Part shown: positions 8,480 to 17,900 of the stretch, in pieces
How the letters are laid out: every line of letters starts with the position of its first letter
Numbering within the stretch: position 1 is the first letter of the stretch
DNA from: JBELHJ01 sp042091495
GTDB taxonomy: Bacteria; Bacteroidota; Bacteroidia; Flavobacteriales; Flavobacteriaceae
DNA: 64,000 nucleotides
Direction of reading: 5' to 3'
NCBI GenBank assembly: GCA_042091495.1
Contig: JBELHJ010000004.1
Coordinates: 1 to 64,000 of the forward strand
The notes under the pieces: model-generated
What the model was told of the DNA's origin: nothing
Seen by the model: the letters and a program-made list of their open reading frames with translations, nothing else
Database searches by the model: none
Translations under genes and position numbers: made by a program

Positions 8480-9394
8480 ATGAAAAAAACTATTTTAGGG
8501 TTACTTGCGTTATGTTTATTTTCTGTAAGTATTTATGCTCAAGAGGCATCAGATGATAAAGAAAAAGAAGGTTGGACAACTGTTGGAACTTTTACTTTTC
8601 TTTTAAATCAATCGGGATTTAGTAATTGGCAAGCTGGTGGCGAGAATGCAATGGCAGCTAATGTTAAAGTTAATTATGATTTTAATTACAAAAAAGGATC
8701 ATGGCTTTGGGATAACAAACTAATTGCTAGTTATGGTTTAACCAATAACGAGGATGATGGAGTAAGAAAAAATGATGACCGTATTGAATTTAACTCTATA
8801 GTAGGACACGATTGGACTAAGTTTTGGAGTTTTTCTTTCTTTTTAAATTTCAGAAACCAGTTTACTAATGGCTATGATTATGAAGATGATTTTATAAACG
8901 GAGGGAGCAACGAAGATTATGCAACATCTGGCTTGTTTAAGCCAGCTTATTTGAGTTTTGGTCCAGGTGCACTTTGGAAGAAAAATGATAATTTATATGT
9001 GAATATTTCACCAATCACTTCTAAGTTTACAATTATATCTGATGAAATTTTCACCTACAATGAAACTACTAAAGCGTACGAATCAAGTAATGTAGTTGAA
9101 ACATTTGGTGTAGCGCCTAGGGACAATATGTTATATGAATTTGGTATGAATATTAGAGCATACTATAAGTTTAATATTATGGAGAACATTTCACTGGAAA
9201 ACATTTTAAACTTATACTCTAATTATATAGATAGACCTCAAAATGTTGATATTGATTATACAATGAACGTTGTAATGAAAATTAACGATTCATTTTCAAC
9301 CAATTTGACTTTCCAAACCATATATGATGATAATGCTTTTAGAGGCTTTCAGGTCAGGGAAGTATTTGGTTTAGGAATCAATTACGGATTTTAA
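8480..9394 (+). CDS. DUF3078 family outer-membrane protein
   Basis: A 304-residue exported protein with a signal peptide ending in YAQ, followed by GWTTVGTFTFLLNQSGFSNWQAGGENA, the hallmark opening of the DUF3078 family. The remainder is a succession of alternating amphipathic strands with aromatic girdles and ends in an aromatic residue (NYGF), the usual signature of an outer-membrane beta-barrel. The ATG at 8480 (MKKTILG) is chosen because an upstream TTG lies in the promoter. The function of the family is unknown. It follows the suf genes but has its own strong promoter and terminator, so a link with Fe-S assembly is only positional. Confidence 0.9.
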   Translation: MKKTILGLLALCLFSVSIYAQEASDDKEKEGWTTVGTFTFLLNQSGFSNWQAGGENAMAANVKVNYDFNYKKGSWLWDNKLIASYGLTNNEDDGVRKNDDRIEFNSIVGHDWTKFWSFSFFLNFRNQFTNGYDYEDDFINGGSNEDYATSGLFKPAYLSFGPGALWKKNDNLYVNISPITSKFTIISDEIFTYNETTKAYESSNVVETFGVAPRDNMLYEFGMNIRAYYKFNIMENISLENILNLYSNYIDRPQNVDIDYTMNVVMKINDSFSTNLTFQTIYDDNAFRGFQVREVFGLGINYGF

Positions 9395-9428
9395 AAAAAG
9401 AGTGCTTAAGCACTCTTTTTTTTATTCA
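9395..9428. terminator. Bidirectional terminator between DUF3078 and hflX
   Basis: AGAGTGCTTAAGCACTCT is a perfect 18-base palindrome flanked by an A-run on the left and a T-run on the right, so it works as an intrinsic terminator for both convergent genes. The right end overlaps the last codons of hflX. Confidence 0.9.
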
Positions 9429-10636
9429 ATAGTCTCTATATCTGGATAGAGAAAATGATTATAAGGGAAACGTTGGATGTGTATTTTTCTAACTTCTCGG
9501 TAAACCATTTTTCTAAAATCATTCAGATTTTCCTTGTTTAGAGCAGAAATAAAAAGGGCATTGCCTTCTAATTTTCTCATCCATGTTTTTTCCCAATCTT
9601 CAATGGAGTAATTAGCTTTTGATTTTTCTTGATTAATAGTATCATGATCATCAGAGACTTCTGGAGTATAGGCATCAATTTTATTGAAAACCATTATAGT
9701 TGGTTTATCATTACTCTTAATCTCGCCTAAGATTTTATTAACAGAGGCGATATGCTCTTCAAAATTTGAGTGTGAAATATCAACAACATGAAGAAGTAAA
9801 TCAGCTTCTCTCACTTCGTCTAAAGTACTTTTAAAAGATTCTACCAATTGGGTAGGAAGCTTTCTAATAAAACCTACGGTATCACTAATTAAGAATGGTA
9901 AATTTTCTACAACTACTTTTCTAACAGTTGTATCTAATGTGGCAAAAAGTTTATTCTCTGCAAAAACTTTACTCTTACTTACCACATTCATAAGTGTTGA
10001 TTTACCTACGTTCGTATAGCCAACAAGTGCAACTCTAACTAGTTTTCCTCTATTACCACGTTGAACGGCCATTTGTTTATCAATAGCTTTAATTTTAGAT
10101 TTAAGTAAACTGATTTTATCTCGAACAATTCGGCGGTCTGTTTCTATTTCTGTTTCACCAGGACCTCGCATACCAATACCACCTTTTTGCCGTTCTAAAT
10201 GCGTCCACATTCCCTTGAGTCTAGGCAGTAAGTATTCGCATTGTGCCAATTCTACTTGAGTTCTCGCATAACTAGTTTCTGCTCGTTGTGCAAAAATATC
10301 AAGAATAAGATTGGTGCGATCTAGAACTTTACAGTTCAAAATTTTGCTGATGTTTCGTTCTTGTGCAGGTGAAAGTTCATCATCAAAAATAGCGGTACTC
10401 ACTTCGTTTTCTTTTATGTAATTTTCAACCTCTTCCATTTTACCAGTTCCTATGAAAGTCTTTGGGTTGGGAATTGTCATTTTTTGAACAAACCGTTTTA
10501 ATACTTTTCCGCCAGCAGTAAAAGTCAGAAATTCTAATTCATCTAAATATTCAGTGGCACTTTTTTCATCTTGATCTTTGGTAATAACACCAACAAGAAC
10601 AGCGGATTCAAGAGCAATATTTTTCTTTTCTATCAT
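9422..10636 (-). CDS. hflX: GTPase HflX
   Basis: Ribosome-associated GTPase that binds the 50S subunit and can split or rescue stalled ribosomes. The 404-residue protein has the HflX N-terminal domain (IGTGKMEEV near 63-71), the long helical linker with the family motif GGIGMRGPGETEIETDRR at residues 152-169, and a G domain with P-loop GYTNVGKS at 206-213, SDTVGFI around 256 and NKID further on. It has its own -7 element 16 bases upstream of the ATG and shares a bidirectional terminator with the DUF3078 gene. Confidence 0.95.
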   Translation of the reverse strand: MIEKKNIALESAVLVGVITKDQDEKSATEYLDELEFLTFTAGGKVLKRFVQKMTIPNPKTFIGTGKMEEVENYIKENEVSTAIFDDELSPAQERNISKILNCKVLDRTNLILDIFAQRAETSYARTQVELAQCEYLLPRLKGMWTHLERQKGGIGMRGPGETEIETDRRIVRDKISLLKSKIKAIDKQMAVQRGNRGKLVRVALVGYTNVGKSTLMNVVSKSKVFAENKLFATLDTTVRKVVVENLPFLISDTVGFIRKLPTQLVESFKSTLDEVREADLLLHVVDISHSNFEEHIASVNKILGEIKSNDKPTIMVFNKIDAYTPEVSDDHDTINQEKSKANYSIEDWEKTWMRKLEGNALFISALNKENLNDFRKMVYREVRKIHIQRFPYNHFLYPDIETIE

Positions 10637-10652
10637 TCATTAAAATAAAGTG

Positions 10653-10660
10653 CAAAGTTA
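10653..10660 (-). promoter_or_regulatory. -7 promoter element of hflX (TAACTTTG)
   Basis: On the minus strand this reads TAACTTTG, matching TAnnTTTG, 16 bases before the hflX ATG. A -33 box at the usual distance is not evident. Confidence 0.5.
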
Positions 10661-10712
10661 CATAATACTTAAACAAATGTTTTACTTAATTTTAAATCTA
10701 AATTCTTAGGTT

Positions 10713-11639
10713 TTGAAAAACAACTATGCTCTAGTGTTTTATAATGTTGAAAATCTGTTTGATACGATAGACGACCCTATTACCAATGATAATGAGTTTC
10801 TTCCAAATGCAAAAAAACACTGGTCTACAAGAAAATACAAACGAAAACTTAAAAATATTGCTTCAGTTATACACAGAATTCATTCAGATACAAATCATAT
10901 TCCATTCATCGTAGGATTAGCAGAAGTTGAAAACAGAAGCGTTTTGCAAGATTTAATAAATCAAGACGAACTTAGAGATTATAATTTTGATTATGTTCAT
11001 TTTGATTCTAGAGATGCTAGAGGTATAGATGTTTCTTTGTTGTTCAATAAGTCATTATTTGAAATTGTGCTTTCTAAAACGTTTCCTATTGATATTCAAC
11101 AAAATGATTTATCAGAGCCAACAAGAGATATTCTTTGTGTTAAAGGACTTTTTCATAATAATCCAATTCATGTTTTGGTAAATCATTGGCCCTCGAGAAG
11201 AGAAGGGGTCAAGGAAACCGCTTTTAAGCGATTGCATCTTTCTCAAAAATTAAATTCTATAGTCAAAACAATTTATGAAGAAGATTCAAAGGCGAATATT
11301 ATTGTTATGGGTGATTTTAATGATAACCCCAGGAATGACAGCTTACAGAATTTAGTTTTAAATAATAACTTATTTAATCCCTTTACTAAACTTTGGTCTT
11401 GGAACAGTGGAACACTAATTCATAAGCGCAAGTGGTATCTTTTTGATCAAATTTTATTATCAAAAAATTTTAAGACGAGTCATTTTTTTAAGTTTTCATC
11501 TGCAGCAATTTTCAATCCATCATTTATTCAAGTTCAAAAGGGTAAATTTAAAGGAACGCCAAAGCGATCATACGCCGGTGACAAACATTTAGCAGGCTAT
11601 AGTGATCATTTTCCCGTTTATGTGTCGATGAAAGGATAA
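10713..11639 (+). CDS. Endonuclease/exonuclease/phosphatase family protein, cytoplasmic form
   Basis: Member of the EEP (DNase I-like) metal-dependent phosphodiesterase superfamily. The 308-residue protein shows FYNVENLFD near residues 9-17 (metal-binding Asn and Glu), AEVENR near 70, VNHWPSRR, MGDFNDNP (catalytic Asp and Asn) and a C-terminal GYSDHFPV (catalytic Asp-His). It starts with TTG at 10713: no ATG is in frame before the catalytic core, and the family motif begins only 8 residues in. There is no signal peptide, unlike its paralogue at 24230-25282. The substrate could be nucleic acid or a phosphorylated small molecule; motifs do not decide. Confidence 0.87.
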   Translation: MKNNYALVFYNVENLFDTIDDPITNDNEFLPNAKKHWSTRKYKRKLKNIASVIHRIHSDTNHIPFIVGLAEVENRSVLQDLINQDELRDYNFDYVHFDSRDARGIDVSLLFNKSLFEIVLSKTFPIDIQQNDLSEPTRDILCVKGLFHNNPIHVLVNHWPSRREGVKETAFKRLHLSQKLNSIVKTIYEEDSKANIIVMGDFNDNPRNDSLQNLVLNNNLFNPFTKLWSWNSGTLIHKRKWYLFDQILLSKNFKTSHFFKFSSAAIFNPSFIQVQKGKFKGTPKRSYAGDKHLAGYSDHFPVYVSMKG

Positions 11640-11853
11640 TAAAAATTGTTTTTATGCATTAATCTTACTTTTAGCGTAGTATTTTTCTTTATTATTACTT
11701 TTTTTAAGAATTTTACTTCTATTTAATAAAAATAGGAATAATGCTATTATTTGTTAGATATATTGTAGCATATCGTAGATATTTTTCGTTATTTTGGCCG
11801 CAAAATAATCAAAATCAACACTTTTGATTAAAAAAAATGATAATTGCAATAAA

Positions 11854-14800
11854 ATGAATCGTTTAAAACACACCCCCCTACTTTTAATTTTATTTTGCTT
11901 GAGCTTGAATGTGGGCTTGGCTCAGGTTAATTGTTCAAATGGTCAATCTGGAACTGTTTGGCAAGAGAATTTTAATGTAGATAAAATTAGTTCAGGATCA
12001 AATTACTCATGGACTACAGATTGGACTGGCGAAATTGGATTTAATAATGCAGGAGATATTAAGAATTCCAATTGGGGATTTTTGACTGCTCAGGAAAATG
12101 AAAATTGGAATGGAAGACATACTGGCCCTATTGTGGCTTCTGATTATTTAAATTCTGGTGGAGATGGTGGTAAGTTTTTGATTTACAAATCAAATGGTTT
12201 AAATAAACCTGAAGCTGAAATTGTTTCTCCTGCTATTGATTTAAGCACCTTTAATGGAGATGGAGAATTGTCGTTTCTTGTCTATCAGTATGGAGGACAA
12301 GGTAATTTACAAACCTCAGGTATAGGTGAATTAAAGTTGTATGCAAAAGAGGCTGGAACTTCTAATTGGAATCTATTAACCTTAAATATGCCTGCGCAAC
12401 AAATTACAAATAGTGAAGCATGGAGTAAGGTTACGGTTGATATTTCGTCTTACGTTGGTAAAGAGATTCAAATAAAATTTTCATACAGAGACAAAGAACC
12501 ATCGACACCTAACAATTCAGGAAATATAGCTATTGATAGTATAAGTATTGAAACTTGTGTTCCTGCGGATTTCTGTTCTAATGGTATAGTTACGACTTCT
12601 AATATTACTAGTAATACAGTAAATCTTAACTGGTCTGGAGATGCATCAGATTGGGAGTATATTCTACAACTTAAAGATGGGAGTGTACCAACAGTTTCAG
12701 ATTCAGGAGTGGTTGTAAATACAACTAGTGATAACGCAATCGGTCTTAATTCTTTTACAGATTATGAAGTATATTATAGGGCTATTTGTAACTCAAATGC
12801 CAAGAGTAATTGGGGTCTTACTTCTTTTAAAACTGAAATGCAATATGATTTTGTAGTAGCCCCAGGAGCTCCTGTAACATCTACCTATGTATATGATGAT
12901 TCTGAAGATGTAATTAGATTTGAGTCAACTAATGGTGCTCCTATCCATGTAAGATTTAACACAGGGGAGTTGACATTAGATGCTGCTGTAGGTAAAATAA
13001 ATGATTATGATAAATTAATTGTCAAGAATGGATCAGGTGTTAACTTGGATGTTGAACACTGGGTAGATAATGCAGCAGGGAATGTCGATATTTCAGATTT
13101 AACATTTGTATCAAATGATGGTGTTTTAGAATATTATATCCAAAACAATGCTAATAGTTCAACTAGCAATCTTAACCCCATAAATGTTACAGCCACGGTA
13201 CTATCTAATGGTTGTACTCCTCCAGATGTTGAGTTTACAAAGTATTTTAAATTGGAAGATATTGCCAGTGGTAATGAGCAGTTTTTTGTTAAGGTTAAAG
13301 TTAATGAAGCCTCTGGAACTTATGATTTGTCCAACAACCAAGGTTTATCTAATGAAAGTATAGCTGCAGGTGAAGAATTTATTACAGGCCCTTTTGAATT
13401 TAATAAAGATGTGATTCTTCAAGTTAATGAATCTGGTAATGTCGATTGTTTTTCACAAAGTGGACCCTTCCTAAATGTATCTGAACTTAAGCCAATTAAT
13501 GATGAGCCTGAAGGTGCTATTATTTTAAAAGATATTAATGATGGTGGTCAGCCTGAGACAACATATCATATGGAAGCAACACCATCTAGTATTCCTGGTT
13601 CAAATATTAGTGCTGCAAATGATGATGTATGGTTTAAATTTAATGCTGAAAAAAATGTTTACAGAGTCACAATATATGATGCTATAAACGAAGGAGAGAT
13701 ATTCCATGCCAGATATGTGTTATACAAAGATTTAGATTCTACTTCTGGTATAGATCTTGAATTGGTGTATAGTGAAAATGGTGCAGCCTTACCTTCTACA
13801 AGACAATATATTACACCAATTTTAGAGGTTGGTACAGATTATTATCTAAGAGTATACACCAGAAGTAATGAAGTGGAAACAGGTCAAATGGATGTTGCTA
13901 TTAGTTATGGCCCAGAATTAGATCTTGCTATACCAGATGTGGAAAATACATTCTGTAACCAACAAATAGATGATCTTGACAGGCCTTACTGGGAGACGAA
14001 CAATACTATAGGATTAGTTAACTACAGTAAACCAGCATGTTTTGCATATGCAGGTAATCCAAGGTTTGTTTTAATTGAAACGGGTAAAAATTTAGATCCT
14101 AACGGTGAGAATATTGAATTTAAAGTGCAAGTTTTTCCAGGAATCTTTGAAGATTTAGAATTAGAAATCAAATCTGTTTCGTTTTTAGGTTCAGAAAACC
14201 CCAATCTAAGTATTAACGATATAGCAACATACGAAACTGGTTTTATATCTGTTGAAAATAGTGGAAAATTTAAAGTTTTATCTGTTGCTACTGAAGTTCT
14301 GAATCCAGGTTCTGCCAATGAAGATATTAAATATACTTTCACTTCAAAAAATAATTCGCATGAGACAAAATTTTCTTTTTACGATGTCTCAGATTTTATT
14401 TTAGAAACCTCATCTTTTACGTATGAACTAAAAACTAATGAAAAAAGTGTAAAGTATAAGCGATTGGGTGCTGATTTAGATTTATCTGCTGCTGCATGGA
14501 AAGTTGAAGGTGAATTAAATGATCTTAGGTATTTAGATAGTGATGAAGCTTTAGCATGTCAAAAACACGAAGGCGATAGAATGTCTCCAAGATACTTATC
14601 AATATCTAATGCTAAACCAGACGAAAAGTATTTAATTTTAGTAGCTACTTCATGGATAAATTCTCAGGCAACTATAAGAGTTACACAAGTAGATGGTACA
14701 AAAACAGCAAGCAGTGCTGATTTTGAAATTAACTCTGGTGGAGCAAGTTTTATTGAGGTTTGTGACCAAGATTCTTATGAAATAACAACGACTTCACAAT

Positions 14801-16557
14801 TGGTTGAAACCTTAATTTGGACAGGTCCTGACGGTAATGAAATAACTGACGCAAGAAACAATTCAAGTTATACAATTACTGAAGGTGGAGTTTATAAAAT
14901 ACAGGCTACAGGTTTTTGTGGAGATATTATTGAGGATGAAATTAATGTATTCTTTAAACCAGAAGCATACCAGGTATTTCCAGAAAAGGCATGTGCTTCT
15001 TCTTCAGTCTTTGATTTAGATGCTTTAAAAGCGGATATCAGAGGGTCAATACAGCAAGACAAGTTTTTCCTATATCCGGTAACGTATTATTTATCTCAAG
15101 ATGCTGCCATAAATGAAGTTGATCCTTTAACTCCAAATACAGATGGCTTGTATGAACTAGAATCTGGCACCGAGGTTTTCGTTAGGGTTGATAATAGTGT
15201 AACAACTGGAGCGTGTTTTAATGTAGAGACATCTTTTATTTTAGAAACTAAAGCTGGTCCAACAATTAATATTGATTCTTCATTAACCTCATATTGTGAG
15301 GACAATGATTCAGATGATATTGTTAATGCAATAGTAGACCTAAATTCGATAGTTTCAGCTGCAGATACTAGCTTTAAGTTTTATGACATTAATGACGTTG
15401 AAATTGCTACAACTTCAAGTTATCTTGCTGCAGACCAAGCAGTCATTAAAGTTTTAGCAACTTCTGATATTGATGGTTGTGAATCTAAAGCTTCTTTTAC
15501 TATTTCGATTAGTTCAAGAATAGTTCCAGTATTTGACGCTGTTGCTCCTTTATGTGAAACTGAAACGATTACTTTACCAACAACATCTAATAATGGAATT
15601 ACTGGAGAGTGGGTATTGCTTAATTCAACAACTACTTCAAAAGAGTATATTTTCACCCCAGATAGTTCATTTTGTGCAAAAGAGGTAAATATGGTTGTGG
15701 ATATAACCGTTTTGGAAACACCTACTTTTACTCAATTTGATCCAGTTTGTGAGACAGATACCGTTAATCTTCCAACGACATCTTTAAATAGTATAACTGG
15801 AGAGTGGGCTCTTATTTCTGAGGATGCAGATTCTAAAAATTACGAATTTACTCCAGATGTTGGTCAGTGTGCTAATACTGCTCAAATGATTATTCAAAAA
15901 ATTGCATTAGAAATGCCTAATTTTAGTCAATTTGATCCAATTTGTGAAACACAGTCTGTAAGCTTGCCTTCGACTTCAATAAATGGAATTACAGGTACAT
16001 GGGCATTGATTTCAGAGGATGCTTCATCAGCAAGTTATGAATTTACTCCAGATGTAAATCAATGTGCTGATGTTACCACCATGGTAGTTCAAATTAATGA
16101 ACTTATGATACCATATTTTGAGCAAATTGAACCAATATGTTCTGGTTCAGAAGTTCAATTACCAAATGTTTCTGAGGGTGGCGCTAATATTTCAGGTGAG
16201 TGGAGTCTTATCGATGAATCTATTAATTACTTGGTCTATGAATTTACTCCAAATTCTAATCAATGTGCTTCAGATGTTGAAATGACAATTGAAATTATTG
16301 GTTGTGAAGTTCCTGAAGGATTTTCTCCTAATGGCGACGCCTATAATCAGTTTTTTGATTTGAGTTCTTTTGGTGTAAAAAGATTAGAAGTTTATAATCG
16401 TTATGGAAAACTTGTGTACAGCAGAAATAATTACAAGAAAGAGTGGTTTGGTCAAGACTCAGGGAATGGAGCTTTACCAACCGGAACCTACTTTTACATT
16501 ATTACATTTAATGATAATTCAAAACCAAAAACAGGTAGTGTATATATAAATAGATAA
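11854..16557 (+). CDS. Large secreted adhesin-like protein with type B T9SS C-terminal domain
   Basis: A 1567-residue surface or secreted protein. Order of parts: signal peptide ending in GLAQ; a jelly-roll-like (MAM/cleaved-adhesin type) domain at about residues 30-240; a fibronectin III-like segment at about 242-330; a long beta-rich middle; four tandem 65-residue repeats at about 1225-1485, each with a CE..LPxxS opening and a late Cys; and at 1486-1567 the gliding-motility-associated C-terminal domain (SPNGD, RLEVYNRYGKLVY, PTGTYFYIIT), the type B signal for export by the type IX secretion system. The ATG at 11854 is chosen because the upstream in-frame TTG adds charged residues before the signal peptide. 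It heads a locus with its probable export partners downstream. The ligand is unknown. Confidence 0.9.
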   Translation: MNRLKHTPLLLILFCLSLNVGLAQVNCSNGQSGTVWQENFNVDKISSGSNYSWTTDWTGEIGFNNAGDIKNSNWGFLTAQENENWNGRHTGPIVASDYLNSGGDGGKFLIYKSNGLNKPEAEIVSPAIDLSTFNGDGELSFLVYQYGGQGNLQTSGIGELKLYAKEAGTSNWNLLTLNMPAQQITNSEAWSKVTVDISSYVGKEIQIKFSYRDKEPSTPNNSGNIAIDSISIETCVPADFCSNGIVTTSNITSNTVNLNWSGDASDWEYILQLKDGSVPTVSDSGVVVNTTSDNAIGLNSFTDYEVYYRAICNSNAKSNWGLTSFKTEMQYDFVVAPGAPVTSTYVYDDSEDVIRFESTNGAPIHVRFNTGELTLDAAVGKINDYDKLIVKNGSGVNLDVEHWVDNAAGNVDISDLTFVSNDGVLEYYIQNNANSSTSNLNPINVTATVLSNGCTPPDVEFTKYFKLEDIASGNEQFFVKVKVNEASGTYDLSNNQGLSNESIAAGEEFITGPFEFNKDVILQVNESGNVDCFSQSGPFLNVSELKPINDEPEGAIILKDINDGGQPETTYHMEATPSSIPGSNISAANDDVWFKFNAEKNVYRVTIYDAINEGEIFHARYVLYKDLDSTSGIDLELVYSENGAALPSTRQYITPILEVGTDYYLRVYTRSNEVETGQMDVAISYGPELDLAIPDVENTFCNQQIDDLDRPYWETNNTIGLVNYSKPACFAYAGNPRFVLIETGKNLDPNGENIEFKVQVFPGIFEDLELEIKSVSFLGSENPNLSINDIATYETGFISVENSGKFKVLSVATEVLNPGSANEDIKYTFTSKNNSHETKFSFYDVSDFILETSSFTYELKTNEKSVKYKRLGADLDLSAAAWKVEGELNDLRYLDSDEALACQKHEGDRMSPRYLSISNAKPDEKYLILVATSWINSQATIRVTQVDGTKTASSADFEINSGGASFIEVCDQDSYEITTTSQLVETLIWTGPDGNEITDARNNSSYTITEGGVYKIQATGFCGDIIEDEINVFFKPEAYQVFPEKACASSSVFDLDALKADIRGSIQQDKFFLYPVTYYLSQDAAINEVDPLTPNTDGLYELESGTEVFVRVDNSVTTGACFNVETSFILETKAGPTINIDSSLTSYCEDNDSDDIVNAIVDLNSIVSAADTSFKFYDINDVEIATTSSYLAADQAVIKVLATSDIDGCESKASFTISISSRIVPVFDAVAPLCETETITLPTTSNNGITGEWVLLNSTTTSKEYIFTPDSSFCAKEVNMVVDITVLETPTFTQFDPVCETDTVNLPTTSLNSITGEWALISEDADSKNYEFTPDVGQCANTAQMIIQKIALEMPNFSQFDPICETQSVSLPSTSINGITGTWALISEDASSASYEFTPDVNQCADVTTMVVQINELMIPYFEQIEPICSGSEVQLPNVSEGGANISGEWSLIDESINYLVYEFTPNSNQCASDVEMTIEIIGCEVPEGFSPNGDAYNQFFDLSSFGVKRLEVYNRYGKLVYSRNNYKKEWFGQDSGNGALPTGTYFYIITFNDNSKPKTGSVYINR
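15526..16308 (+). repeat. Four tandem 195-base repeats encoding 65-residue Ig-like units
   Basis: Units begin at 15526, 15721, 15916 and 16111, so three intervals are exactly 195 bases; the last unit is one codon longer. Each encodes a pattern of Pro-x-Phe, a CE/CS pair, LPxxS, ITGEW or equivalent, YEFTPD or similar and a second Cys. Units 2 and 3 are the most alike. The paired cysteines suggest a disulfide in each unit. Confidence 0.9.
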
Positions 16558-16579
16558 TAAAAATTAATCATCACCCCCC

Positions 16580-16603
16580 ATGAAAACCTCAAATTATGAA
16601 TAA
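16580..16603 (+). other. Possible 7-codon upstream ORF overlapping the mini-CTD start
   Basis: An ATG at 16580, right after a CACCCCCC run, opens a 7-codon frame that ends at 16603 and overlaps the ATG of the mini-CTD gene at 16596. It could couple or damp translation. Nothing proves that it is translated. Confidence 0.25.
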
Positions 16604-16901
16604 AAGTATTTTACTTTTTTTAGGGCTTGTTTGCAACTTTATGGTTGCTCAGGACATACCTGAAGCTATATCTCCAAATGGAGACGAATACAATCAATAT
16701 TTTGATTTAAGTACACTTAATGTGAATAAATTAGAAATCTATAACCGTTATGGAAAACTTGTTTATAGTAGAAATAACTATAAAAAGGAATGGTATGGAC
16801 AAGATTTTGGAAATGGTGCATTACCAACAGGAACTTATTTCTACATCATTACAACAAGTGACAAAAAGCAAAAAACCGGATCAGTTTACATAAATAGATA
16901 A
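16596..16901 (+). CDS. Stand-alone type B T9SS C-terminal domain protein (mini-CTD)
   Basis: A 101-residue protein made of a signal peptide (about residues 1-19, ending VAQ) and one complete type B C-terminal domain (residues 21-101), with nothing in between. Aligned by eye with the end of the upstream adhesin, about 64 of 81 residues are identical, including an 18-residue block from YNRYGKLVY to KKEW. The DNA differs at many third codon positions, so the protein has been kept under selection since duplication. It lies 38 bases after the adhesin gene and 1 base before the PorP/SprF gene. It should enter the periplasm and present an export signal with no cargo. Its role is unknown: a chaperone-like competitor, a plug, a surface peptide, or a relic of a shortened adhesin are all possible. 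Confidence 0.9.
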   Translation: MNKSILLFLGLVCNFMVAQDIPEAISPNGDEYNQYFDLSTLNVNKLEIYNRYGKLVYSRNNYKKEWYGQDFGNGALPTGTYFYIITTSDKKQKTGSVYINR

Positions 16902-16902
16902 A

Positions 16903-17880
16903 ATGAGAATAATAAATACAACAATTAAAAAACTTTACATACTAGCATTTTTGTTGCTAAGTATTACAATGTCTGGACAGCAAGATCCCCAGTATACACA
17001 ATACATGTATAATATGGCGGTAATAAATCCAGCTTATGCAGGTTCAAAAGAAACCATATCTACAGGAATTTTATACAGAGACCAATGGAGCGGAGTTTCT
17101 GGTGCTCCAGTAACCAAAACATTTTTTGGGCATAGTCCAGTGGGGAATAATGTTGGTCTTGGATTATCAGTGATTTCTGATGAAATTGGACCTGTTCAAG
17201 AAACAAACTCTTATGTTGATTTTTCTTACACTGTTAAGTTAGGTGGGCAACATAATTTAGCGTTTGGTTTAAAAGCCGGAGCTACTTTTCATAATATAGG
17301 CTTGACAGGTCTAGATGGAGTAGATGCTAATGATCCTTTATTTTCACAGGACATTAATAAAGTCTCTCCTAATCTAGGTGGAGGGATTTTCTACTATACC
17401 AATAAATTTTATTTCTCTGCTTCTGTTCCAAACATGATTGAAACTTATTTCATTCAGGATGGAGATGATGAGTATCAATTTGGTTCAGAGCGTATGCACT
17501 TATTTGTGACTTCAGGATACGTTTTTAATCTCTCTGATGGAATTAAATTTAAGCCATCTTTCATGTTAAAGCTTTTGTCTCCTTTAAATCCAGAGGCTAA
17601 AGCACCATATGATAAGTTTAGGGTAGCAGTACCAAAATCATATGATTTAAACGCCAATTTCCTTTTTTACGATGTATTGGAATTAGGAGTGTCATATAGA
17701 AATGCTGACTCTTGGTCTGGTTTAGTAAACTTTGCAATAACTCCAAACTTAAGAGTTGGTTATGCATACGATGCTGTTACCTCTAACATAAAGCAGTTTG
17801 CTCCTGCATCTCACGAATTTATATTATTATTTGATTTAGACTTTGGAAGACGTGTATCTCGATCTCCAAGATTCTTTTAA
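16903..17880 (+). CDS. PorP/SprF family type IX secretion membrane protein
   Basis: Outer-membrane beta-barrel of the PorP/SprF family. In Flavobacterium johnsoniae, SprF-type proteins are needed for export of the type B CTD proteins encoded beside them. The 325-residue protein has a signal peptide followed by QQDPQYTQYMYN and NPAYAGS, the diagnostic opening of this family, then amphipathic strands such as VGLGLSVISDEIGP. It begins 1 base after the mini-CTD gene. By context it probably serves the adhesin and the mini-CTD of this locus; the exact family member (PorP or SprF) is not decided. Confidence 0.92.
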   Translation: MRIINTTIKKLYILAFLLLSITMSGQQDPQYTQYMYNMAVINPAYAGSKETISTGILYRDQWSGVSGAPVTKTFFGHSPVGNNVGLGLSVISDEIGPVQETNSYVDFSYTVKLGGQHNLAFGLKAGATFHNIGLTGLDGVDANDPLFSQDINKVSPNLGGGIFYYTNKFYFSASVPNMIETYFIQDGDDEYQFGSERMHLFVTSGYVFNLSDGIKFKPSFMLKLLSPLNPEAKAPYDKFRVAVPKSYDLNANFLFYDVLELGVSYRNADSWSGLVNFAITPNLRVGYAYDAVTSNIKQFAPASHEFILLFDLDFGRRVSRSPRFF

Positions 17881-17900
17881 AATAGACACAACACAAAATC

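Noticed and set aside
11760..11815. Promoter for the adhesin locus in the A/T-rich region with TTATTTTGG
   Set aside because: The best match is one base short of TAnnTTTG and no -33 box fits; it is too weak to annotate, although the 214-base gap must hold the promoter.
14022..15656. Three antisense frames inside the large adhesin gene
   Set aside because: They lie opposite an intact, well-supported coding sequence, have no recognisable domain and no promoter element.
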